A stretch of DNA of 64,000 nt, taken from assembly GCA_018401745.1 (NCBI GenBank), contig JAGYJY010000016.1, positions 62,001 through 126,000 of the forward strand, given 5' to 3'. Under the pieces are notes generated by a model. That model did not search any database and was not told the origin of the DNA. It was given only the letters and a program-made list of their open reading frames with translations. Source of the DNA: Pirellulales bacterium (lineage in GTDB: Bacteria > Planctomycetota > Planctomycetia > Pirellulales > UBA1268). Position 1 is the first letter of the stretch, and each line of letters starts with the position of its first letter. This document shows positions 7,963 to 16,125 of this stretch, piece after piece. A program made the translations under genes and the position numbers.

Positions 7963-9534
7963 CTATTCATATTCCCACTTGCTCACCCAGCGGTCGCCCG
8001 AGGCCTCCTGCATCTCCCGCAGCAGCCGCTTGTAGGCGGCGAGCGTGTCGGCGTGGGCAGGGTCGGCCGCAAGATTCGTCGTTTCAAAGGGGTCGCTGGC
8101 GATGTGGTAGAGCTCAAACCGCGGCCGCTGGATGTAGCCGCCGACCGTCGTGCGGCCGTAGTCGGCATCGAGCGAATGTCGAAACTGCGACTGCCAGCTG
8201 CTGGCCACCCAGAGGTCTGTGGCAAAGGGGTAGGGCAGGGGATGGGCGATGTTCCAGATCAGCTTCCACTCGCGATCCCGCACCGCCCGCATCGGGTAGT
8301 ACATCTGAATCTCGTGAAAGGTGTGGCTGGCGAGCAGCGTCTTGTGATGCTCGGCCTCAGGCTCACCGAGAATCGGAATCCAGGAGCGGCCCTGGTAGGC
8401 GGAGAGCACCTTCGTGGGCCCACGGTTTTCACCGCGGGCATAGGGCTTGTCTTTCCAATACTCAGCCGGCTCTTCCCACACCACCGGTCGGTTCGCGGCA
8501 CGATCGAGGCCTCCGGCAAAATCAACGAGCGACGGCGTGATGTCGATGTGGCTCACCAGCGCGGCATGCCTGACACCCCGCTTTGCCTGATAGGGATCGC
8601 GGACGATCAGCGGCACCCGCAGGCCGGGCTCATACACCGTTGTCTTCCCACCCGAGAAGGCCATGCCATGGTCGCTGGTAAACAGGATTAGCGTCTTCTC
8701 ATAGAGGCCAGCCTCCTTGAGAATCGCCACCAGCCGAGCCAGCCCCTGATCAATCCGGCTGCACGACTGGTAGTACTGCGCAAGTTCGCTGCGGGTCTCG
8801 GGCGTGTCGGGCAGCCACGGCGGCACCGTCACCTCGGCAGGATCGAAAAACGTCTCGTCAACGCCCGGATGGCTGCCCCGCTCGGGCTTGTTGCCAAAGA
8901 GGTCTGGCTTCAGGTCCAGGTCGCTGGTCTGGTCGACGCCGCCGCCGCGGTGCGGGTCGCTGGTGGCGAAGTAGAGGAAAAAGGGCCGCTCATCGTCGGC
9001 GGTCAGAAACGCCTTGCTGGCCTCCGCCATGGCCACGGCATTGCGGGTGTTGCCGGGAATCGACTCGTCAAAGTGAAACACCTCCTCGGGAGCCACGTGA
9101 TATTTGCCAATCCGCGCGGTGCGGTAGCCGGAGCGGGCCAGGGCTCGCGGCAGCGACAGGCCAACGAGGTCATACCAGGCGGCAAACTTGTGGAAGTCGT
9201 GCTGATGGCCGTACTGGCCAGTGGCATGGTTGTGCAGGCCTGAGAGCAGCACCGAACGGCTTGCCGAGCAGCTCGCCGTCGTGGCATAGGCATGCGTGAA
9301 GAGCGTGCCATCGGCGGCCAGGGCATCGGCAGCTGGGCTGACCGCGACCGCATCGCCGTAGCAGCCGAGCGTGGGGCTCTCGTCATCGGTGACAAAAAAC
9401 ACGATGTTGCGTTCGGCGGCGATCGCAACCGTGCTGCTGGCCATCACCAGCCAGGCCGCAACTGATGTCCACACGCCACGCCCTGTGCACCCTGTTCTTC
9501 GCACACGCCACCCCCTTTGCTTGAATCGACTCAC
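7963..9534 (-). CDS. Secreted type I sulfatase (formylglycine-dependent)
   Basis: After a signal peptide ending near AIAAE, the mature enzyme starts with NIVFFVTDDESPTLGCYGD, which supplies the two metal-binding aspartates. CSASR follows, the Cys-x-Ala-x-Arg motif whose Cys becomes formylglycine, and TSDHGMAF further on gives the other metal ligands. The C-terminal part has the usual sulfatase subdomain. It cleaves sulfate esters, most likely from algal or host polysaccharides. The frame extends upstream to 9651 into the neighbouring gene. I prefer GTG 9534, which puts the signal peptide about 30 residues in, but the exact start is uncertain. No sulfatase-maturing enzyme is encoded in the window. 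Confidence 0.88.
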   Translation of the reverse strand: MSRFKQRGWRVRRTGCTGRGVWTSVAAWLVMASSTVAIAAERNIVFFVTDDESPTLGCYGDAVAVSPAADALAADGTLFTHAYATTASCSASRSVLLSGLHNHATGQYGHQHDFHKFAAWYDLVGLSLPRALARSGYRTARIGKYHVAPEEVFHFDESIPGNTRNAVAMAEASKAFLTADDERPFFLYFATSDPHRGGGVDQTSDLDLKPDLFGNKPERGSHPGVDETFFDPAEVTVPPWLPDTPETRSELAQYYQSCSRIDQGLARLVAILKEAGLYEKTLILFTSDHGMAFSGGKTTVYEPGLRVPLIVRDPYQAKRGVRHAALVSHIDITPSLVDFAGGLDRAANRPVVWEEPAEYWKDKPYARGENRGPTKVLSAYQGRSWIPILGEPEAEHHKTLLASHTFHEIQMYYPMRAVRDREWKLIWNIAHPLPYPFATDLWVASSWQSQFRHSLDADYGRTTVGGYIQRPRFELYHIASDPFETTNLAADPAHADTLAAYKRLLREMQEASGDRWVSKWEYE

Positions 9535-9586
9535 CCGATGGCCGGTATCGTACCACCGTGGCAAGGCGAGGGGCGGCTCTGGGGCG

Positions 9587-10786
9587 TCAGGGGAATGGTG
9601 GCAGCGGAGTGACCAGCCCGTCGGAGGCGGATGCGGGCGGGAGCGCTTCAAAACCAGGAAGCGGCTGCCCGTCGAAGGGCTTGTCGGCTGGGAGCGGCAC
9701 CACTTCCTCCGTCGGCAGCGTCTCTTCCCACAGCCATTCCTCCTCGGCTGGCTGCACGAGCACCGACGACATCTCAGGCTCGCAGTTGCACGGCGGAAGC
9801 GTCTTCACGCCCGCATCGTGGCCCGAGAGCTCGCCGCGTTGGCCAGGCACCATCTCACGACGCTCAGGCGGCGGCATCTCGCGGACGCTGCCCGCCATCC
9901 CTTGGCACGGCTCGCATCCCTGACAGTCGCCTCCGGCACACGCATCACACGCCTCCAGAGCCTGCCGCGCCGCTGTGCGAATCCGCTCGCTCCGCTCCAC
10001 GAAGCACCCGTTTTCATCACGGCCAAAGGCGAGTTCCGTCAGCTTGGCCCTGATCTCCGGCGTGCAGCAGTTGCCGTGTCGCTTGCTGCATTCCTCGGGC
10101 TCCACAGTGCTCGGATCGACGCACTCCTTTTTTTTGCCTGGCATCATGCCGTGAAGTTTTTCGAGGAACTTGTGCTTATGCTCCGGCGGAGGCGCCTTGC
10201 CAAAGATCACATCGATGCAGTTGCAGACCGCCTTGTGGCACTTGTCTTTGGCAAGCGCGCAGGCCTCGTGCAGGCCGAGCGCTTTTCGCATCGCCTTCTT
10301 CTGATCGTCTGACATGCAGTTGCCGGCCGTCTGCAGCACCGCCTTGACCGCCTCGTAACGCACCGGCTCGTCTGGGTCTCCCATCGCCGCAACCAACGCC
10401 GCGGCGACTTCCGGCCGCTCCGGCACGCACCCCAGGCCGGCCAGATACTTCAGCGCAGCCTTCTTTTTATGAATCTTGTGCTTGGCCGCCTTTGCCTTGG
10501 CTGCAGCCTTGATCGCCGGGTCTGATGAGTTGAGCGGTGCCTCGAAGCCGAAGCCGCTCAAGAAGCCACCGGAGGAGCTGCTGGTCGACTGCCCCCGCGC
10601 CTCTGCGCACAACGCGATCGCCAACGCGACAGCGAAGCCACTCCACACCGTACGCTGCCACCACGCCGACAAGGCAATCGTCCTCGCGACTCGTGCGCTA
10701 CACCGCAGACAGACCTCGGAGCACCCACAGGGCAGGAACCGCGCAGCCGGCACCCGCCCTGACACCGAGTTTTCCTCCTTCGTCAT
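9587..10786 (-). CDS. Secreted Cys-rich HEAT-repeat-like protein
   Basis: About 399 residues from ATG 10786. A hydrophobic signal (VWSGFAVALAIALCAEARG) is followed by a Ser-rich stretch and a Lys/Ala-rich helix. A HEAT-like segment (EVAAALVAAMGDPDEPVRYEAVKAVLQ, roughly residues 135-165) and a second at RIRTAARQALEAC flank a region rich in Cys, with pairs such as CHKAVCNC, NCCTPE and CDACAGGDCQGCEPCQG. The acidic, Pro-rich C-terminus looks disordered. The many Cys could bind metal or form disulfides outside the cytoplasm. It lies downstream of the giant caspase-like gene on the same strand, with a 122-base gap holding a small hairpin. Function unknown. Confidence 0.65.
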   Translation of the reverse strand: MTKEENSVSGRVPAARFLPCGCSEVCLRCSARVARTIALSAWWQRTVWSGFAVALAIALCAEARGQSTSSSSGGFLSGFGFEAPLNSSDPAIKAAAKAKAAKHKIHKKKAALKYLAGLGCVPERPEVAAALVAAMGDPDEPVRYEAVKAVLQTAGNCMSDDQKKAMRKALGLHEACALAKDKCHKAVCNCIDVIFGKAPPPEHKHKFLEKLHGMMPGKKKECVDPSTVEPEECSKRHGNCCTPEIRAKLTELAFGRDENGCFVERSERIRTAARQALEACDACAGGDCQGCEPCQGMAGSVREMPPPERREMVPGQRGELSGHDAGVKTLPPCNCEPEMSSVLVQPAEEEWLWEETLPTEEVVPLPADKPFDGQPLPGFEALPPASASDGLVTPLPPFP

Positions 10787-10846
10787 CGGAGAATGGTCGT
10801 GCGAGACTTGCCGGAGGTATCGGTGGTAGCGATTGCGGCTCCACCG

Positions 10847-10863
10847 CCAGCCTGGCAGGCTGG
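10847..10863 (-). terminator. Small perfect hairpin downstream of the giant caspase/vWA gene
   Basis: CCAGCCT at 10847-10853 pairs with AGGCTGG at 10857-10863 around a 3-base loop, 46 bases past the stop of the 1738-residue gene. It has no U-run, so terminator activity is only suggested. Confidence 0.3.
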
Positions 10864-10908
10864 GAAGACTGGAGGGCCGGCGGCCGCTTCCCACCCTTCG
10901 TATGCGGG

Positions 10909-13900
10909 CTAGGGCAGCGGAATCGCCACCCGGAGCGTGGGCGGGGGAGCCCCGGGCGATGTGGGACCGACGGCATCCCGCTGAATCGCCCGTCGGTCTG
11001 TAACCGTGAGCATCACGTCCGACGCCACCTGCTCGTCGATCATCTCCACCGTAAACTCGTGCCGCACGCGTCCGGTGTCGGGAACCACGATATGCACGGC
11101 CTTTGTGCAGCCTCGCGGAACCGCGACCTTCAGGATGGGGAGTTTGTCGGCCAACTCCCGTGGATGCTCCTCGATCACGGTCAGCACCAGCTCCGATGCC
11201 GACGTCAGCGGCGCCACGCGAGCGGTCACCTTCGACTCAGGAAACGACGAGAGTGCCAGGGTGCGTTCCACCCCCGGAGCAAGCGAGGCCACCGAAACTG
11301 ACACCTCGGCGACCGCTTCTTCAAACCGCAGCCAGCCGCGAATCTCTGCCGTCGTGGCCGCGGCAGGCCAATCGCGGGCCACAAGATCGACCACAGGAAC
11401 TGGTCGGCCAGGCTGAAACGAAAGGTCTGTGAAAACGTACGGCAGGCCCACCGGCCCCGCTGGCCCCATCGGCTGCAGATCGACCCACATCTCGACCGGC
11501 CGTGGTGAAAAACCGTCTGCCGTGCCATTTTGCAGCGAGAGGGGAAACCGCACGGCGGATCCACTGCGATGGGCGAGGTGCGCCCCAAGAAACCACCGCC
11601 GGTCGGGCGAGACCGGATCGGGGAGATCGGCCGCCGCGTCCCGCAGGCCCTGCTCGGTGCCGCCGTCATACCGTCGAAACTCCAGGCCCCGGCCCTGCCC
11701 GGTCACAAACAGTTCGATGGTCTCACCGCCAGCAACCGACACCCGTCGCGGCTGGCCGCCCCCGGGCGACTCAAGCGCCACATCGTAGGTCTGAACGCTG
11801 CCGAAGATCGGGGTAGGCAGCACCACGGTCTGGTTGAGCTGGGCCTCGGCAGGCTCCTGATCGCCCCCCGCCCGCACACGCCATCGCTGCACCTCCAACG
11901 AGGTTCGCAGAGCGGCGGTCAGACCTTGAGCATCGGTGGCATCAAAGAAACGACCACGAGAATCGGCCGCCACGCTCTGCAGATCCTGCAGGCGAATCTG
12001 TCGGTCATACACGCCGGGCTGGAGGTCGAAGCCGATCACATCGATCCGCACCTCGTTCTGCTGCTTGCGACGAAAGTTGAGCAGCGAGAGCGTCCGCTGC
12101 ACGTCGGAAGACGTGGTGATCTGTCCGCCTGACTGGTCGTTGGCTCCATCGGTCACCACGAGCACGTGCGAGGGCCCCGGATTTCCACCGCCGAAGTCCG
12201 CCTGAATCGCCTCACGGATCGCTAGGTAGAGCGGCGTCTCACCCCCTGGCTCGACGGCATCCACAATCGAGCGGATGTGGGCCACTTGAATCGGCACCAG
12301 CGGCTGCAGCTGCATCACCTGCTCCACATCGTCACCGGGAAGCAGGCGGAATGTGCCGCCTGCGGCGAGCACCTGTTTCTCAGCGACTTTGCCGGCGTCG
12401 GTCAGGGTCGCCTCAAACTCGCCACGGTCATTGCGGGTCCACTGCGTGCGGTGGCCGTAGAGCCAAAGGGAAACGCTCCAGCCCCCGTCTCGGGCGATCG
12501 TTTCGAGAACCTCATACAGGGCCTCGCGACCAGCCTCCAGCCGGGTCCTCCCGTCGGGCAGCCGCTGCCCCATGCTGCCAGAGCAGTCAAACACAATCGC
12601 GACGGCACGGTTGCGGGGGATCTCACCACGCACGATGACCCGAGGCGATTGGGGGGCAGCTCGCTGCCACTCGATCACGCGGATCGCTGAGCCCATCGCC
12701 AGCGGAGCTGCTGTCACGAGGCGGTGGCCTCGAAACGATGCGATCGCATCGATGACCTGTTCGGCGTCGCGGTGCGAACCGTAGGCTCCCCCGAAGAGCT
12801 CCACTGCAGAGGGCGAGACCTGCCAGCGGATCTCACCGGGAATCCGTTGCGAACCCGTTGGAAGTGGCAGCCGCAGCACTGGAGATCCCTCACTGCCGAC
12901 CGCGAGGGGCAGCGGCTTTCCCGAGTCGGTTTCCGCAAACTGCAGCGTTGCCAAGCCCACCGGCACACCAAGCTCAGGCGTGAGCACTGCCACGTTGGGC
13001 GGACTGTCTTGAAGAACGCCTGAGTCGTAGAGACGAATCACCCGCGGGTCGAGCTGCAACACCCCATAGTCCCCCTCGCCAAACGCCAGCCCAGACGATT
13101 CCTCCAGCTGCGTGAGCCGCACCCCCAACGCTCGGCGGTACAACGTGCCGTGCTCAATGCGAGCCTCGCGAATCACCTCCTCAGCCTTCTCCAGAAAGCC
13201 CCGGGCCGCAGCCAGGCACCACACGGGCGACTGAGGCTGTGCTCCTGCCCAGAAATCGTCGAGAGCGTCCGTGGCCGCGGTGATCAGACGGTCGTGCCAG
13301 GCGGCGAGCAGGCTTTTCCGAACCGGCGATGGGGCGGTCATCCCCGCCTGGCTGAGGATGCCGGCAAGTCTTCTCCAGCTGGGATCTCCGGAGGTGGTCA
13401 CGATCAGCGACTCAACTCGTTTCGCATCGCGCTGCGGCCCTGGCGGGATGGTCGGAATCTCGTTCTCCACCCGCGTGGCAGCCTGCTCGACCTCAACCAT
13501 GGTTTGCGGGATCCTTCCGATCTCCGCCCGCACAGCAGCAAGCTGCAGACCAAGCGAGGCGGCGATCTCACCAACCTGCAGTGGCCGCGTGGAGATGCCA
13601 CTGATCCTGGTGGTGAGCACCGGAACGAGCGGATTCACGGCGATGTCGTGCCAGGTCGTCCAGGACGCCATGATGGCCTCGCTCGAGACCGGCTCAGGCT
13701 CGAGGAGCGTGTCCGATTCGGTGAACACCGCCTGCCGCAGCATCTGACGCAGCCGATCAGCCCGCTGCAGGAGCCGCAGCCGCGGATCACCACGCACGAG
13801 CGGTGTGTCGAGAATGCGGGAGAGCCTGCCGAGCGTCTCGGCGGTGTCTGGCGACGACGTCGTCAGCTCGCTGACCGCTGCTGACAGGGCATCACGCAGC

Positions 13901-16125
13901 GGTGCGACCGCAGCTTCGGCGTCTTGCTGACTCTGCGAAAGCCGCTGCAAGACCTCCTCTGCGATTCGCTGCTGCTCGACATCTTCTTCAGCAAGCCGTT
14001 GCAGCGCGACTCGGGGTATTTCGGCCACAAGCCTTTGAAACCGTGCGACCGTGTCGATCGTGGCCTGCCAATCGATCTCACGAGCAGCCAGCTGCACCCG
14101 CTCACTTGCGGCCTCGCCACCAGAAATGGCCGCCACCCGCTGCTCCCGAACCAGCCAGGCGACGAGCCAGGGAAACTCATCGAACAGATCGTCGGAGGAC
14201 CGATACGCAGCCGACGCTTGGCGACCGATCTCCAGCGTGCGTCCCTGGAACGAATCGATCTCCGCAAGCAGCCGCTCCGCTTCCCGCAGAGAGCTGGGAT
14301 CGCCCACAAGGGCATGATCGATCGCCGCTCTGAGGGCTCGATCCGCAGCTGCTCGCGGAGCCAGCAACGCGATCATCCTGTCCGCCCGCACATCCGCTGG
14401 GAAGCAGGCCTCCCGCGACCGTCCGATCAGCCGCAGCAGCTTCCCCGGCAGGTCCGGTGCCTGTTGCCAGACCTGGGGGTCGAGCTCGCGAAGCAGCATC
14501 CGGACGGCATGGATCTGCGTCGGCTCGGCCTGAAGAGCGCCCCCTGTGCTGCCGAGTTTCTCCAGCCATCGCTGCAGCATGCCGGCATCCACTCGACCGC
14601 CCGCCTCGATCCGCCCGGTCAGCCATTCCCAGGCCGCGTCTGCTCGACGGTTCCAGAGGTCAACGGTGACATACGTGTCGTCAGCCTCTGGCGGAGGCTG
14701 CTTCTGTTGCGTGTCGAGCACTGCCCGCTTCAGCGCATCGGTCCAGTCCGTCAGATCGTTCAACCGGCTCTGCGGCCTCATCGCTGATGTCAGCGGCTGC
14801 AGGCGGAGCGAGGCCAGGTACTGCGTGTCGGCCACATCCATCGACGTCAGCTCAATCTCGAGTCGCTCAGCGAGCACCTCCACCTGGCCTTGCTGCTGCT
14901 GCGAGGCCACGCCGGCGTTGCGAAGCATCTCAGCCCTCAGCAGCAGCCGCTGATACTGCTGCCAAAGCCGCGGTCGCTGATGGGAGGCCGAACCCCGAAT
15001 CGATTCCGCGACCTGCCAGCGGTCTCGCAGCCACCAGTCAGTCTCCGCGGCGGCTGCCGTGGGGCTCTCCGCCGCCTCATCCGGCGGCTCTGGCAAGGCA
15101 GTTTCCAGGCGTGCAGGCACCACCGCCTTGCGGGCCCAGGTGAGCTGCGGCGGATCTGTTTGCGGAACAGCGGGCATCACCTGGGGCGTCTGGCGAACCC
15201 CATACCGACTCACCGTGTACCGCCGCACCTCGGTCTGCAGGTAGGTCAGCAGTTCCCTCAAGTCGACAACACCATTACCATCCCCACCGACATGGCGATC
15301 AGCGGCTCCCTCCAGCCCGCCTGCAAAGAAACGGGCGAAGGCAGAGTGACCATCTGCTTCATCCCCCTGCGACGTCTCGCCTGCCGCTGCGGGCACAACA
15401 ACCCAGGTGCGGCTTAGCCGCAGCTTGTTGAGTGTGGCCTGCACGGCAACAGGGAAGCCGCCCTCCACCAGGCCCAGCGGCCAGGAGAGGTTGCCATGGC
15501 AGGCATCCAAGACGACCACCAGATGCACCTGCGAATCGACTGCCGACCGCAGTTCGGTGAGCAGTCGTGCCACCGACACGAGCCGCTCACTGCCCGTGAC
15601 TGTCTCCGTCTCGGAGATCCGCGGAGGCACCAGGCAGGCCACCCCCTCCGTATCGATCGTGCCCACCATCGAGAGGTAGGCGATGATCACATTCTTGGCA
15701 GGACCACCAGGCCGCTGGGCCGCAACTTCGGACACCAGCGCGGAGACAAACTCTTGCGGTGAATCCGCCGCCAGCTTTCCGCTTGCATCCTGCCAGCTCA
15801 CAACCCGTGGCTCGAAGATGCTCGCTGGCGACTGAGAGAGCCCCTCCAGCAGAAGCCGGTCCTCGTGTGTCATGGGGATCGGGCCCCACGGCGACTCATA
15901 ACCGCTGCCAAACACCGCCACCAACGGCACATACCGCTTCAGCGAGAGCAGCAGCGAAAGCATGACCCCCAGCAGGAGCACCACCAGGGCAAGCGAACCG
16001 ACGCGACGAAGAAGCAGCCAGCCAGAGCGGACAGGCGACAGCTGACCGGGTGTGTGCTGCCACGACTCTCGAGCCGGCGCCGCCATCGATGGGTTGTCGA
16101 CTGGAAGATCCATGGGGCAAGTCAC
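10909..16125 (-). CDS. Giant membrane-anchored caspase-like protein with von Willebrand A domain
   Basis: 1738 residues. One membrane helix at about 42-62 has basic residues on its N-terminal side, so the bulk is probably periplasmic. A C14 caspase-like domain spans about 65-310. The Cys motif VVLDACHG is kept at 204-211, but the His motif expected as GHG in the preceding strand reads YLSMVGT at 150-156, so the catalytic dyad is broken. An EF-hand-like DGNGVVDLREL follows near 282. A long helical middle (about 350-1050) leads to a vWA domain with DCSGSM around 1180, then beta-rich C-terminal segments. The GTG start overlaps the stop of the upstream giant by 4 bases (GTGA), so the two are co-translated. 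Position beside tssK suggests a T6SS role. The alternative is an unrelated surface-signalling complex. Confidence 0.7.
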   Translation of the reverse strand: MTCPMDLPVDNPSMAAPARESWQHTPGQLSPVRSGWLLLRRVGSLALVVLLLGVMLSLLLSLKRYVPLVAVFGSGYESPWGPIPMTHEDRLLLEGLSQSPASIFEPRVVSWQDASGKLAADSPQEFVSALVSEVAAQRPGGPAKNVIIAYLSMVGTIDTEGVACLVPPRISETETVTGSERLVSVARLLTELRSAVDSQVHLVVVLDACHGNLSWPLGLVEGGFPVAVQATLNKLRLSRTWVVVPAAAGETSQGDEADGHSAFARFFAGGLEGAADRHVGGDGNGVVDLRELLTYLQTEVRRYTVSRYGVRQTPQVMPAVPQTDPPQLTWARKAVVPARLETALPEPPDEAAESPTAAAAETDWWLRDRWQVAESIRGSASHQRPRLWQQYQRLLLRAEMLRNAGVASQQQQGQVEVLAERLEIELTSMDVADTQYLASLRLQPLTSAMRPQSRLNDLTDWTDALKRAVLDTQQKQPPPEADDTYVTVDLWNRRADAAWEWLTGRIEAGGRVDAGMLQRWLEKLGSTGGALQAEPTQIHAVRMLLRELDPQVWQQAPDLPGKLLRLIGRSREACFPADVRADRMIALLAPRAAADRALRAAIDHALVGDPSSLREAERLLAEIDSFQGRTLEIGRQASAAYRSSDDLFDEFPWLVAWLVREQRVAAISGGEAASERVQLAAREIDWQATIDTVARFQRLVAEIPRVALQRLAEEDVEQQRIAEEVLQRLSQSQQDAEAAVAPLRDALSAAVSELTTSSPDTAETLGRLSRILDTPLVRGDPRLRLLQRADRLRQMLRQAVFTESDTLLEPEPVSSEAIMASWTTWHDIAVNPLVPVLTTRISGISTRPLQVGEIAASLGLQLAAVRAEIGRIPQTMVEVEQAATRVENEIPTIPPGPQRDAKRVESLIVTTSGDPSWRRLAGILSQAGMTAPSPVRKSLLAAWHDRLITAATDALDDFWAGAQPQSPVWCLAAARGFLEKAEEVIREARIEHGTLYRRALGVRLTQLEESSGLAFGEGDYGVLQLDPRVIRLYDSGVLQDSPPNVAVLTPELGVPVGLATLQFAETDSGKPLPLAVGSEGSPVLRLPLPTGSQRIPGEIRWQVSPSAVELFGGAYGSHRDAEQVIDAIASFRGHRLVTAAPLAMGSAIRVIEWQRAAPQSPRVIVRGEIPRNRAVAIVFDCSGSMGQRLPDGRTRLEAGREALYEVLETIARDGGWSVSLWLYGHRTQWTRNDRGEFEATLTDAGKVAEKQVLAAGGTFRLLPGDDVEQVMQLQPLVPIQVAHIRSIVDAVEPGGETPLYLAIREAIQADFGGGNPGPSHVLVVTDGANDQSGGQITTSSDVQRTLSLLNFRRKQQNEVRIDVIGFDLQPGVYDRQIRLQDLQSVAADSRGRFFDATDAQGLTAALRTSLEVQRWRVRAGGDQEPAEAQLNQTVVLPTPIFGSVQTYDVALESPGGGQPRRVSVAGGETIELFVTGQGRGLEFRRYDGGTEQGLRDAAADLPDPVSPDRRWFLGAHLAHRSGSAVRFPLSLQNGTADGFSPRPVEMWVDLQPMGPAGPVGLPYVFTDLSFQPGRPVPVVDLVARDWPAAATTAEIRGWLRFEEAVAEVSVSVASLAPGVERTLALSSFPESKVTARVAPLTSASELVLTVIEEHPRELADKLPILKVAVPRGCTKAVHIVVPDTGRVRHEFTVEMIDEQVASDVMLTVTDRRAIQRDAVGPTSPGAPPPTLRVAIPLP

